From Prevotella sp. (GTDB lineage: Bacteria > Bacteroidota > Bacteroidia > Bacteroidales > Bacteroidaceae): a stretch of DNA of 11,412 nucleotides. Location: NCBI GenBank assembly GCA_021204605.1, contig JAJPZD010000250.1:1-11412 (forward strand), read 5' to 3'. Below are positions 1 to 6,531 of the stretch, in pieces; positions within the stretch are counted from its first letter, which is position 1; each line of letters starts with the position of its first letter. Both the position numbers and the translations under genes were made by a program. The notes beneath the pieces are model-generated. The model had not been told where the DNA came from. It ran no database searches and was given only the letters and a program-made list of their open reading frames with translations.

Positions 1-12
1 AGATTTTAATAA

Positions 13-48
13 TAATATAGGCTCATGCGGTTGCGTGAGCCTATATTA
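13..48. terminator. Strong hairpin, probable (bidirectional) terminator
   Basis: Positions 13-25 and 36-48 are perfect reverse complements (13 bp; core ATAGGCTCA / TGAGCCTAT). The stem extends inward by a G·U and two GC pairs to a GGTT loop (29-32). No long U-run follows on the + strand. On the - strand the stem is followed by an AT-rich stretch (positions 12 down to 1), so it could serve a gene on either side. It most likely ends the unit to the left of the window. The structure is seen directly; the function is inferred. Confidence 0.6.
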
Positions 49-179
49 GTGTAATAAATGATACACCATATAAAATTTGTGACTCTACAAATTAAGTGCT
101 TCCACAGATTAATAAACCAGAGTTAAAATATATCTTACCCTGCCAAATGTAAGGGAAACAGATTGAAATACATTTTACT

Positions 180-205
180 TGAGAAATTTTACCGAAAATT
201 TCTCA
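180..205. promoter_or_regulatory. 11-bp inverted repeat just upstream of the operon promoter
   Basis: Positions 180-190 and 195-205 are perfect reverse complements (GAGAAATTTT / AAAATTTCTC plus one outer T-A pair) around the 4-nt centre ACCG. The right arm overlaps the place where the -33 element of the promoter at 224-231 should lie. That position fits an operator for a dimeric regulator. An AT-rich terminator hairpin is also possible, because a T-run follows at 213-217. No second copy of the repeat was seen on the other side of the promoter, so this is not the paired-repeat layout of an invertible capsule promoter. Confidence 0.4.
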
Positions 206-231
206 CTTATCATTTTTAATTACTACCTTTG
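199..231 (+). promoter_or_regulatory. Bacteroidetes-type promoter (-7 box TACCTTTG)
   Basis: TACCTTTG at 224-231 matches the TAnnTTTG -7 consensus of the Bacteroidetes primary sigma factor. About 21 nt upstream is TTTC (199-202), an imperfect version of the -33 TTTG. Transcription would start at about 236-240 and read through the flippase gene and the genes behind it. No other equally good promoter was noticed between the genes, which supports a single main transcript. The -7 box is seen directly; its activity is inferred. Confidence 0.6.
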
Positions 232-453
232 CAATGAGAAAATATCTCATTGGGGACACCAACAAACATCTTTATATCCCTAATTACACTAAGAAAGGAC
301 TACAAATTGTTTTTAAGCGAACATTGTCAGTAGTTAGTGGGATTTTTAAGGTTTTTATCTGTAACTGCTTGACACACAAAATGTTGTACGTTCATGCAGG
401 ATTAGGAGGAGTGTATTATCTCAAAAAGAAGTCGTTGAAACACAAGAAATTAA
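232..453 (+). other. Long 5' leader of the polysaccharide operon, no convincing gene
   Basis: Between the promoter and the flippase start lie about 220 nt. The predicted 5' end can form a small hairpin (AATGAGA 233-239 with TCTCATT 245-251). An 80-codon reading frame (234-476) runs through it but starts at or before the predicted transcription start, overlaps the flippase out of frame and resembles nothing I know, so I do not call it a gene. A perfect AGGAGG lies at 404-409, but the nearest ATG is 45 nt downstream, too far to act as its ribosome site. Long leaders are known targets of NusG-like UpxY antiterminators in Bacteroides capsule operons. That this one works so is inference. Confidence 0.4.
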
Positions 454-1989
454 ATGCCAGACATATCCGCCAATAACAAACGAATAGCGAAGAACACACT
501 GATGCTGTATTTTCGTCTGTTGTTCTTGATGGTTGTAACTTTGTATACCAGTCGTGTGATATTGAGTACATTGGGAGTAGAAGATTTTGGTATTTATAAT
601 GTAGTTGGCGGTGTAGTGGCAATGTTTGGATTTCTGAATACATCCATGGCAACAAGTACTCAACGATATCTTAATTTTGAGTTGGGGCGCAATAATTTCA
701 GTCAATTGCAGAAAGTATTTTGTACGAGTCTATCCATACATACATTGATATCCATAATAATTTTCATATTGGCAGAGACGATAGGATTATGGTTTTTGTA
801 TAACAAGATGACCATACCAGAAACAAGAATGGATGCCGCATTATGGGTATATCAATTTGCAATACTTTCAACCATAGTGTTGGTTATGAGCGTACCATAT
901 AATGCCGCCATAATCGCCCATGAAAGGATGTCAGCATTTGCATACATTTCCATTCTTGAAGTAACGTTGCGACTGTTGATAGTATTTGTACTTCAATTGG
1001 GCAGCTATGACAGATTGAAGTTGTATGCGATATTGATGTTTTTAGTACAGCTATGCATTCGCTTTGTTTACGGATCATATTGCACACGACATTTCAAAGA
1101 GACAAGATTCCGTTGGAAATGGGATAAAAGTCTGTTTAAGGAAATGCTGAGCTTTGCAGGTTGGAATTTGTGGGGCAATTGCGCATGGATAGCATATACA
1201 CAAGGTATTAACATATTGTTGAATGTGTTTTTCGGTCCAATAGTAAATGCCGCGCGCGGTGTTGCTGTCCAAGTTCAAAATGCCATTACCCAGTTCTATG
1301 CAAATTTTCAGATGGCAATAAATCCTCAAATAACAAAGTCATACGCTACAAACGACTATGCTTATATGCATAGTTTAATATTCAGGAGCTCAAAGTTCAC
1401 GTTTTTTCTTATGTTATTGCTATGTCTGCCGGTGATACTTGAGACAGAAATGATATTAAGGATTTGGTTGAAAACGGTGCCAGATTATACAGTAGTGTTT
1501 TTACGTCTTATGCTTTGCATAACTATCATTGATGCAATAGTCAATCCAATAATGATTTCAGCGCAGGCCACCGGCAAGGTGAGATTTTATCAGTCAGTAG
1601 TAGGAGGTATATTATTGTCAATTGTCCCAATAGCATATATAGTATTGAAATTGGGAGGCAGGCCCATGTCGGTATTTATCGTGCATCTGTGTATATGTAT
1701 TGTGGCATTCATAGTCCGTCTATTAATCGTCCGTCCTATGATAAATTTGTCATTGACACAATATTTCCGGAAAGTCATTATAAGATGTATCAAGGTGACA
1801 ATTTTAGCAGTAATGTTGCCTGTGCTTTTATATATTATCATGCCAAATACCATTATGTCATTTTTGTGTGTATGTGTCGTATGTGTGTTTAGTGTTTCTG
1901 TAATATCATACATGATAGGTTTAGATAATTCGGAACGGATTGTCATAAGAGCGAAAATCGTCTCTGTTGTTTCAAAGATAAAGCGATGA
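454..1989 (+). CDS. wzx: Wzx-type polysaccharide flippase (oligosaccharide repeat-unit transporter)
   Basis: This 511-residue protein is hydrophobic almost throughout, with roughly 12-14 predicted membrane segments, the usual size and shape of the MATE/MOP-superfamily flippases of polysaccharide loci. It would move the undecaprenyl-linked repeat unit from the cytoplasmic to the periplasmic face of the inner membrane. The N-terminus carries the family-like sequence TSRVILSTLGVEDFGIYNVV (about residues 32-51), followed by a glycine-rich second helix. The ATG at 454 is fixed because the in-frame codon immediately before it is a TAA stop. It is the first gene after the promoter, and its TGA overlaps the next ATG (ATGA), suggesting translational coupling. 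The family call is firm. The substrate cannot be read from the sequence, and the symbol is a functional label. Confidence 0.9.
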   Translation: MPDISANNKRIAKNTLMLYFRLLFLMVVTLYTSRVILSTLGVEDFGIYNVVGGVVAMFGFLNTSMATSTQRYLNFELGRNNFSQLQKVFCTSLSIHTLISIIIFILAETIGLWFLYNKMTIPETRMDAALWVYQFAILSTIVLVMSVPYNAAIIAHERMSAFAYISILEVTLRLLIVFVLQLGSYDRLKLYAILMFLVQLCIRFVYGSYCTRHFKETRFRWKWDKSLFKEMLSFAGWNLWGNCAWIAYTQGINILLNVFFGPIVNAARGVAVQVQNAITQFYANFQMAINPQITKSYATNDYAYMHSLIFRSSKFTFFLMLLLCLPVILETEMILRIWLKTVPDYTVVFLRLMLCITIIDAIVNPIMISAQATGKVRFYQSVVGGILLSIVPIAYIVLKLGGRPMSVFIVHLCICIVAFIVRLLIVRPMINLSLTQYFRKVIIRCIKVTILAVMLPVLLYIIMPNTIMSFLCVCVVCVFSVSVISYMIGLDNSERIVIRAKIVSVVSKIKR

Positions 1990-3233
1990 TACAGATTAAG
2001 GACAAACGTGAATGTTGTGGTTGCTCTGCATGTGTGCAGAAATGCCCGAAGGAATGCATTTTGATGATAGAGGACGGAGAAGGATTTCTTTATCCGGCAG
2101 TAAACACTGATTTATGCGTTGATTGTGGAATATGCGAGAAAGTATGCCCATTTATAAATATTTCGGAATCAAGTGTTCCAAAAAGTGTTTTTGCGGTCAA
2201 GAATCCCAATGAGGAAGAACGGATGAAAAGTTCTTCAGGAGGAGTTTTTATCTCTTTGGCAAAATATGTAATTAGCATAGGTGGAGAGATATTTGGAGCT
2301 GTTTTTGATGAATGTTGGGAAGTGAGACATGTATGTGCTGAGACATATTCTGTCGTTCAAAATATGATGGGCAGCAAGTATGTTCAGAGTAGGATTGAGA
2401 ATACATATATTGAAGCCAGACAGATTTTGGAGCAAGGTCGTGTTGTTTTATTTTCGGGTACTCCATGTCAGATAGCAGGATTAAGAAAATTCTTAGGGAA
2501 AGATTATCCAAATCTATTGACAGTGGATTTTGTATGTCATGGAGTTCCAAGTGCAGGTGTCTGGCGCAGATATTTAAGAGAAATATGTAATGAGGAGGTG
2601 GTACAATCCGCCCGAAGGGCGGCGGTTGGAAAAAATTCAGTTTTGACTTCGTCCATAAATGCCATACCCGTGATAACGGGTATAGAATTTAGGGACAAAA
2701 CCATGCACGGTTGGAAAAAATTCAGTTTTGTTGTCCGAAAAGAGTCCGTCTCTAAGGCGGACAAAAATACAGTTTTGTTGTCCGATATATTCAATAAGAA
2801 TCCTTTTATGAAGGGTTTTTTGGCAAATATCTATTTGCGTCCATCGTGTTATGCATGCAAATGTAAAAAAGGGAATAGCCACAGCGATATTACAATTGGA
2901 GATTTTTGGGGAATTGGAAACACAAATTCTGATTTTGATGATGACAAAGGTGTCAGTGCCGTTATGGTAAACACATCAAAAGGAGAGGATTATTTCAGGA
3001 GGCTTGATTTGGAAACACACAATTGTTGTTTGAGCGATGTTGTGAACGGAAATAGAGCCTATAACGAATCTGCCAAGAAGCATCCCAAAAGGGAACGTTT
3101 CTATATATTGTTAAACAAAGGATATCCCATTAGCAAAGCCGTTGAGGACTGTTTATACATACCGTTTTATCTTAAAACATTTAGATTTGGCAAAAGATGC
3201 GTGAGGAAAATAATTAAAATTCTTTCTGTATAA
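1986..3233 (+). CDS. FrhB-like (coenzyme F420 hydrogenase/dehydrogenase beta-subunit family) Fe-S oxidoreductase
   Basis: This 415-residue soluble protein opens with two 4Fe-4S motifs: C10-x2-C13-x2-C16-x3-C20-P and C44-x2-C47-x2-C50-x3-C54-P. Family-like motifs follow: SSSGGVF (82-88), GSKYVQS (about 128-134), SGTPCQIAGLR (about 157-167), VCHGVPS (about 183-189), FRDK (235-238), GWKKFSF (242-248), RPSCYACKC (285-293) and GDFWG (305-309). Relatives such as FrhB bind FAD and pass electrons between iron-sulfur centres and a soluble cofactor. Bacteroidales are not known to make F420, so the real partner here is unknown. Genes of this kind are frequent in polysaccharide loci, commonly next to pyruvyl transferases, as here. 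Its start overlaps the flippase stop by 4 nt. Residues 208-267 are encoded by an unusual cluster of DNA repeats and palindromes (2608-2785), described separately. Family firm, reaction unknown. Confidence 0.85.
   Translation: MIQIKDKRECCGCSACVQKCPKECILMIEDGEGFLYPAVNTDLCVDCGICEKVCPFINISESSVPKSVFAVKNPNEEERMKSSSGGVFISLAKYVISIGGEIFGAVFDECWEVRHVCAETYSVVQNMMGSKYVQSRIENTYIEARQILEQGRVVLFSGTPCQIAGLRKFLGKDYPNLLTVDFVCHGVPSAGVWRRYLREICNEEVVQSARRAAVGKNSVLTSSINAIPVITGIEFRDKTMHGWKKFSFVVRKESVSKADKNTVLLSDIFNKNPFMKGFLANIYLRPSCYACKCKKGNSHSDITIGDFWGIGNTNSDFDDDKGVSAVMVNTSKGEDYFRRLDLETHNCCLSDVVNGNRAYNESAKKHPKRERFYILLNKGYPISKAVEDCLYIPFYLKTFRFGKRCVRKIIKILSV
2623..2645 (+). repeat. Repeat unit copy A (reads KNSVL)
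   Basis: This 23-nt stretch contains GGAAAAAATTCAGTTTTG and is identical, base for base, to 2708-2730, 85 nt downstream. Here it is translated as ...VGKNSVL (residues 214-220). It directly follows the GC-rich hairpin 2608-2622. Confidence 0.8.
2708..2730 (+). repeat. Repeat unit copy B (same DNA, read as GWKKFSF)
   Basis: Identical over 23 nt to 2623-2645 but shifted by 85 nt (1 modulo 3), so the same bases are read in another frame, giving GWKKFSF (242-248). That peptide looks like the conserved family sequence that follows FRDK, so this copy may be the original and the other two derived from it. It continues into TTGTCCGA (2731-2738), shared with the third copy. Confidence 0.8.
2763..2785 (+). 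repeat. Repeat unit copy C (reads KNTVLLS)
   Basis: Matches 2716-2738 at 22 of 23 positions (T2722 versus A2769). It is offset by 47 nt from copy B and so returns to the frame of copy A, giving KNTVLLS (260-266), close to KNSVL of copy A. It is preceded by the hairpin-forming GTCCG...CGGAC (2744-2762). Confidence 0.8.
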
Positions 3234-3326
3234 TTCGACACAATAAAGAATAGTAACAGTTTTTATGTTTTGTTGATTTGAATTGAAAGACATTGTTTTT
3301 AAAATTAAAATTTTAGTTTCAACATT
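3234..3326 (+). other. 93-nt AT-rich gap between the first FrhB-like gene and its pyruvyl transferase
   Basis: This is the largest gap between genes in the operon. It contains a short AT-only dyad (TTTTAAAATTAAAATTTTA, about 3298-3316) and several T-runs, but no clear TAnnTTTG box or terminator stem. An internal weak promoter is possible but not supported. Confidence 0.4.
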
Positions 3327-4442
3327 ATGCGTATAGGTATTCTCACTTTACCACTTAACACAAATTACGGTGGATTGCTTCAGGCATACGCCCTGCAGAC
3401 TGTATTGGAGAGAATGGGACATAATGTGGTTGTTTTTAATACAAATGGGTATAATTTCATACCACTTTGGAAAATGCCGATAAAATATCTCAAACGTATA
3501 GTTAAGAAACTTATAGGCAGGAAAAGTGTCATATTCTATGAGCAACGATTCAACAAAGAATATCCGATTGTCAGTGAATATACACAGCCATTTATCGACA
3601 AGTATATACATAGTGTATCAGTAAAGGACTTTAAAAGATTAAATAAAGATGATTATGACGCTATTGTGGTAGGGAGCGACCAAATATGGCGTCCCATGTA
3701 CTGTTTGTATATCAAGAGCGCATATTTGCAGTTTGCGGCTAACTGGGATATCAAGCGCATAGCATACGCTGTGTCTTTTGGGGTTGACTACTGGGAATAC
3801 AATCGAAGTCTTACAAGGTGTTGTGCGGAATTGGCGAGAAAATTCGATGCTGTGAGTGTAAGAGAGAATTCAGGCATTAAACTGTGCCGAAATTATTTAA
3901 ATATAGAAGCAAGGCATGTTCTTGACCCTACCATGTTGCTCAATAAAGAGGATTATATTAAGTTGGTAGAAAATGCTGCCACACGGCAAAGAGAGGGAGA
4001 TTTTGCATGTTATATCCTTGACATGACAATAGAAAATCAACAATTTATATCCGTTCTTGCCACTGAGGAATGTCTGAGTCCTTTTTATATTAATTCCCGT
4101 GTGGATGATTGGAGCGCACCATTGGAAAAGAGGATACAGCCGCCTGTTGAGAAGTGGCTACGAGGCTTTCTTGATGCTAAGTTTGTTGTCACAGACTCGT
4201 TTCATTCATGTGTGTTTTCTATTCTTTTCAACAAGCCATTTGTTGTTATTGGCAATGAGAATCGTGGTGTTGCAAGGATAAAATCATTACTTGCTATGTT
4301 CTGTTTGGAAAACAATATGTATTCAGATACATGGTGTTATGAAGATTCGATTTCCGTTAACTGGGAGATGATAAACGAAAAACTCAAAGAGTGGCGAGTC
4401 TTGTCTTCTAATTTTTTGAAGGCACATTTTCTGAAAAAATAA
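3327..4442 (+). CDS. Polysaccharide pyruvyl transferase family protein (first copy)
   Basis: The 371-residue protein shows the pyruvyl transferase family pattern (CsaB/WcaK-like, GT-B-type fold): an N-terminal GILTLPLNTNYGGLLQAYAL (4-23), VVGSDQIWRP (114-123), a YAVSFG strand, the VRENSG region, DPTMLL, and the C-terminal TDSFHSCVFSILFNKPFVVI (289-308), which in relatives contributes to the active site. Characterised members move pyruvate from phosphoenolpyruvate onto a sugar as a ketal, adding negative charge to the polymer. The family is broad and some members may do other transfers. It is cytoplasmic, with no signal peptide or membrane segment. It lies behind the first FrhB-like gene and ahead of the polymerase. 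Its relative at 7829-9001 shares the same motifs but is clearly divergent. Family call firm; acceptor sugar unknown. Confidence 0.85.
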   Translation: MRIGILTLPLNTNYGGLLQAYALQTVLERMGHNVVVFNTNGYNFIPLWKMPIKYLKRIVKKLIGRKSVIFYEQRFNKEYPIVSEYTQPFIDKYIHSVSVKDFKRLNKDDYDAIVVGSDQIWRPMYCLYIKSAYLQFAANWDIKRIAYAVSFGVDYWEYNRSLTRCCAELARKFDAVSVRENSGIKLCRNYLNIEARHVLDPTMLLNKEDYIKLVENAATRQREGDFACYILDMTIENQQFISVLATEECLSPFYINSRVDDWSAPLEKRIQPPVEKWLRGFLDAKFVVTDSFHSCVFSILFNKPFVVIGNENRGVARIKSLLAMFCLENNMYSDTWCYEDSISVNWEMINEKLKEWRVLSSNFLKAHFLKK

Positions 4443-4474
4443 TCATTTTTACGATAGATATTTTACTAACAAAT

Positions 4475-5545
4475 ATGTTTTTCTCAGAGGAATACATCAT
4501 AGTATTGGTAATACTTTTAATGGGTCTTTTTTTCTATAAAACGAAGATTTTCCCAATAGCCGCTATTGTGTATATGGCTATTTTAGCACTTTTCAGGGCT
4601 TCAAGTGTCGGAACTGATGTAGAAACATATAGGGAACTTTTTTATTATGTAAAAACTTTTAAATTCAACAGTTCCATTGATATGGAGCATTGGGAGCCTG
4701 GGTATGTATGTGCCATAGTTATTTTCAAATGGTTTTCCAAAGATTATTTGTTGTTTATATCGTTGATTTTTCTACCATTCTTTTTGGGGGTATTGAAATT
4801 CATCAAAGACAGTAAAGTGAATTATGCATTTGCGTTATTCGTGTTTTATACATTAGGCTTTTATTTTTTAAGTCTAAATATAATGCGCCAAATGATGGCA
4901 ATAGGATTGATAATGGCTGCCTTTCCTCTTCTTTATAAAAAAAAGTACGTTAAATTTGCCGTAATTACAATAGTCGTCTCTTATTTGTTTCACAAAAGTG
5001 AGTTTCTTTTCTTATTCCTGATACCTTTGCATTACTTATTGAGTAAGCCAAATGTGCAGATGAAGAAGAGAATGCTTTACATAATCATATTGTCTTCCTT
5101 TTTGTTTTTCTATATAGGAACCTATATATTAAAGGATGTGGTTTTATCTTTTATGTCTTATATGCCAGGATCAGAGCGATATGATGTATATGTAATTGGA
5201 TGGGGAGATTATATGGCGAATAATGGCACTTCCATAGCATATACGCTTTTTTCGATATTTCTTGTTTATGTAAAAAATGGCAAGAGCCATAAATTTGAGA
5301 CTTATATGTTCGTTATTGCGATAGCGTTATACAACATATTCAATACTTTTTCTGTTTATGGTTCTCGTGTATTCATTGACTTCTTTGTAATAGCTATAAT
5401 GCTTATACCGCAGATGATATTTGATAAAGAAACCAAACACAGAAAAATGTTTATTTTTATTAGTATTGTTTTTTGTATAGGATCATTTCTTTATAGATAT
5501 ATAATGAACAATACAGGTGATGTAAATCCATACATTTTCAGATAA
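4475..5545 (+). CDS. wzy: EpsG-family polysaccharide polymerase (Wzy-like membrane protein)
   Basis: This 356-residue integral membrane protein has about ten hydrophobic segments. It shows the signature points of EpsG-type polymerases: FRASSVGTDVETYRELF (about 41-57), an acidic HWEPGY segment (about 73-78), SLNIMRQMMAIGLI (about 136-149) and FHKSEF near the middle. The family is thought to polymerise lipid-linked repeat units at the periplasmic face of the inner membrane, taking them from the flippase. Sequence identity among Wzy proteins is low, so the call rests on topology, these motifs and its place in the operon. It begins 32 nt after the pyruvyl transferase and ends 2 nt before the next ATG. 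An eight-A tract at 4937-4944 (encoding YKKKYV) could be slippage-prone. The symbol is a functional label. Confidence 0.8.
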   Translation: MFFSEEYIIVLVILLMGLFFYKTKIFPIAAIVYMAILALFRASSVGTDVETYRELFYYVKTFKFNSSIDMEHWEPGYVCAIVIFKWFSKDYLLFISLIFLPFFLGVLKFIKDSKVNYAFALFVFYTLGFYFLSLNIMRQMMAIGLIMAAFPLLYKKKYVKFAVITIVVSYLFHKSEFLFLFLIPLHYLLSKPNVQMKKRMLYIIILSSFLFFYIGTYILKDVVLSFMSYMPGSERYDVYVIGWGDYMANNGTSIAYTLFSIFLVYVKNGKSHKFETYMFVIAIALYNIFNTFSVYGSRVFIDFFVIAIMLIPQMIFDKETKHRKMFIFISIVFCIGSFLYRYIMNNTGDVNPYIFR

Positions 5546-5547
5546 AT

Positions 5548-6525
5548 ATGGGCGACATAAAAACTAAAATATCAATAATCATACCTGTATATAATTGTGC
5601 TGATTATCTTAGCGATTGTATTGACAGCGTACTTGCTGAAAATGATTTCTATGATATAGAAATCCTGTTAATTGACGATGGAAGTACAGATAAATCAGGT
5701 AAAATATGTGATACATATTCTAATGAGTATGAACAAGTGCGCACAGTCCATACATCTAATCAAGGTGTAAGCAGCGCAAGGAATCTGGGTTTGAGAATTG
5801 CAACTGGTGAATGGATTATGTTTGTCGATGGCGATGATGTACTCGATAGTAACACACTGACTTATCTTGACAAAGAAGCAAAATTTTATAATTATGATGT
5901 TACTAAATTTGGCGCTTACCGTTTTGGACAAGAAAAGAAGAAACCTTACGTAAAGAAATTCTGCAATGACATCGAAAAATTTCGTTATCTTGTGATTGCA
6001 AAAGAAGCTGTGTGTGGAGTTTGGGGTGCGATATATTCCCGTAGATTATTTACTGAAAACAATATAAAATTCAACAAGGATATAGATTCAGGAGAAGATT
6101 GGCTTGTTTTGTTCAAGATATTATGTCACACACAGAAATTTCAGTATTGCGATATAAATTTATATGGATATAGAATTAATCCAAATAGTGTAACTAAGAC
6201 TAAAATAAAATATGTAAGAACAGATGTTATGCGTGCCTATAATCTCATTATTGATTATGCAATAGAGAACGACATTTATATACCAAAACCATGTAAATAT
6301 AAAGCTAAATCAGAGATAAGGGTTGGTGCTATGAAAGATGCCGTTTTTAGTAAATCAAGAGTATTTTTTGAGGAAACAGATAAGGCAATTAGAAAATACG
6401 TTCCACAGTCTTTTTGGAAAGATATAAAATACCGAAAAAAATTAAAACACATTATAGTTTTTTTGTGTTATAGATTGGTTTCAATTTGTATAAAACGAGT
6501 TAGTCAAAATAAATACAACATTTAA
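5548..6525 (+). CDS. Family 2 (GT-A) glycosyltransferase
   Basis: The 325-residue protein begins with the classic GT2 start ISIIIPVYNCADYLSDCIDS (8-27), then DDGSTD (43-48) for nucleotide binding, NQGVSSARNLGL (71-82), and FVDGDD (92-97), the D-x-D metal/nucleotide-sugar motif. SGEDW (about 178-182) supplies the likely catalytic-base region of inverting enzymes. It would add one sugar from a nucleotide donor to the growing lipid-linked repeat unit at the cytoplasmic face; the C-terminal basic, hydrophobic tail (about 290-325) may hold it to the membrane. It starts 2 nt after the polymerase stop, so translation is probably coupled. Base composition is very AT-rich (28% GC counted at 5881-5940). 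The family is certain, the sugar and linkage unknown. Confidence 0.92.
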   Translation: MGDIKTKISIIIPVYNCADYLSDCIDSVLAENDFYDIEILLIDDGSTDKSGKICDTYSNEYEQVRTVHTSNQGVSSARNLGLRIATGEWIMFVDGDDVLDSNTLTYLDKEAKFYNYDVTKFGAYRFGQEKKKPYVKKFCNDIEKFRYLVIAKEAVCGVWGAIYSRRLFTENNIKFNKDIDSGEDWLVLFKILCHTQKFQYCDINLYGYRINPNSVTKTKIKYVRTDVMRAYNLIIDYAIENDIYIPKPCKYKAKSEIRVGAMKDAVFSKSRVFFEETDKAIRKYVPQSFWKDIKYRKKLKHIIVFLCYRLVSICIKRVSQNKYNI

Positions 6526-6531
6526 AGTATT

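Larger units (their letters stand above)
2608..2785. repeat. Cluster of palindromes and short repeats inside the first FrhB-like gene
   Basis: Within codons 208-267 the DNA holds three copies of a unit built on AAAAAWTCAGTTTTG (2623-2645, 2708-2730, 2763-2785). It also holds several hairpins: CCGCCC-GAA-GGGCGG (2608-2622), ATACCCG-TGATAA-CGGGTAT (2664-2683), and the heptamer TTGTCCG / CGGACAA at 2731-2737 (forward), 2758-2764 (inverted) and 2778-2784 (forward), which can pair in two alternative ways. The stretch 2745-2777 resembles 2608-2645 in layout: a CCG...GGCGG hairpin followed by the A-rich unit. The reading frame stays open throughout and conserved family residues are encoded within it. 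It looks like a coding-compatible palindromic element or tandem duplication. Structure is seen directly; origin is inference. Confidence 0.75.

Noticed and set aside
60..231. Invertible capsule promoter flanked by paired inverted repeats
   Set aside because: Only a local palindrome (180-205) was found. No matching inverted copy on the other side of the promoter and no invertase gene are in the window.
404..409. Perfect AGGAGG Shine-Dalgarno-like hexamer
   Set aside because: No ATG lies within a usable distance (nearest at 454; a GTG at 411 is too close), and Bacteroidetes mostly do not rely on this signal.
234..476. An 80-codon reading frame in the 5' leader
   Set aside because: It starts at or before the predicted transcription start, overlaps the flippase start out of frame and shows no recognisable domain. 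Most likely chance coding in the leader.
2608..2785. CRISPR-like repeats
   Set aside because: Only three short copies with unequal spacing, lying inside an intact conserved coding region. No array structure or cas genes.
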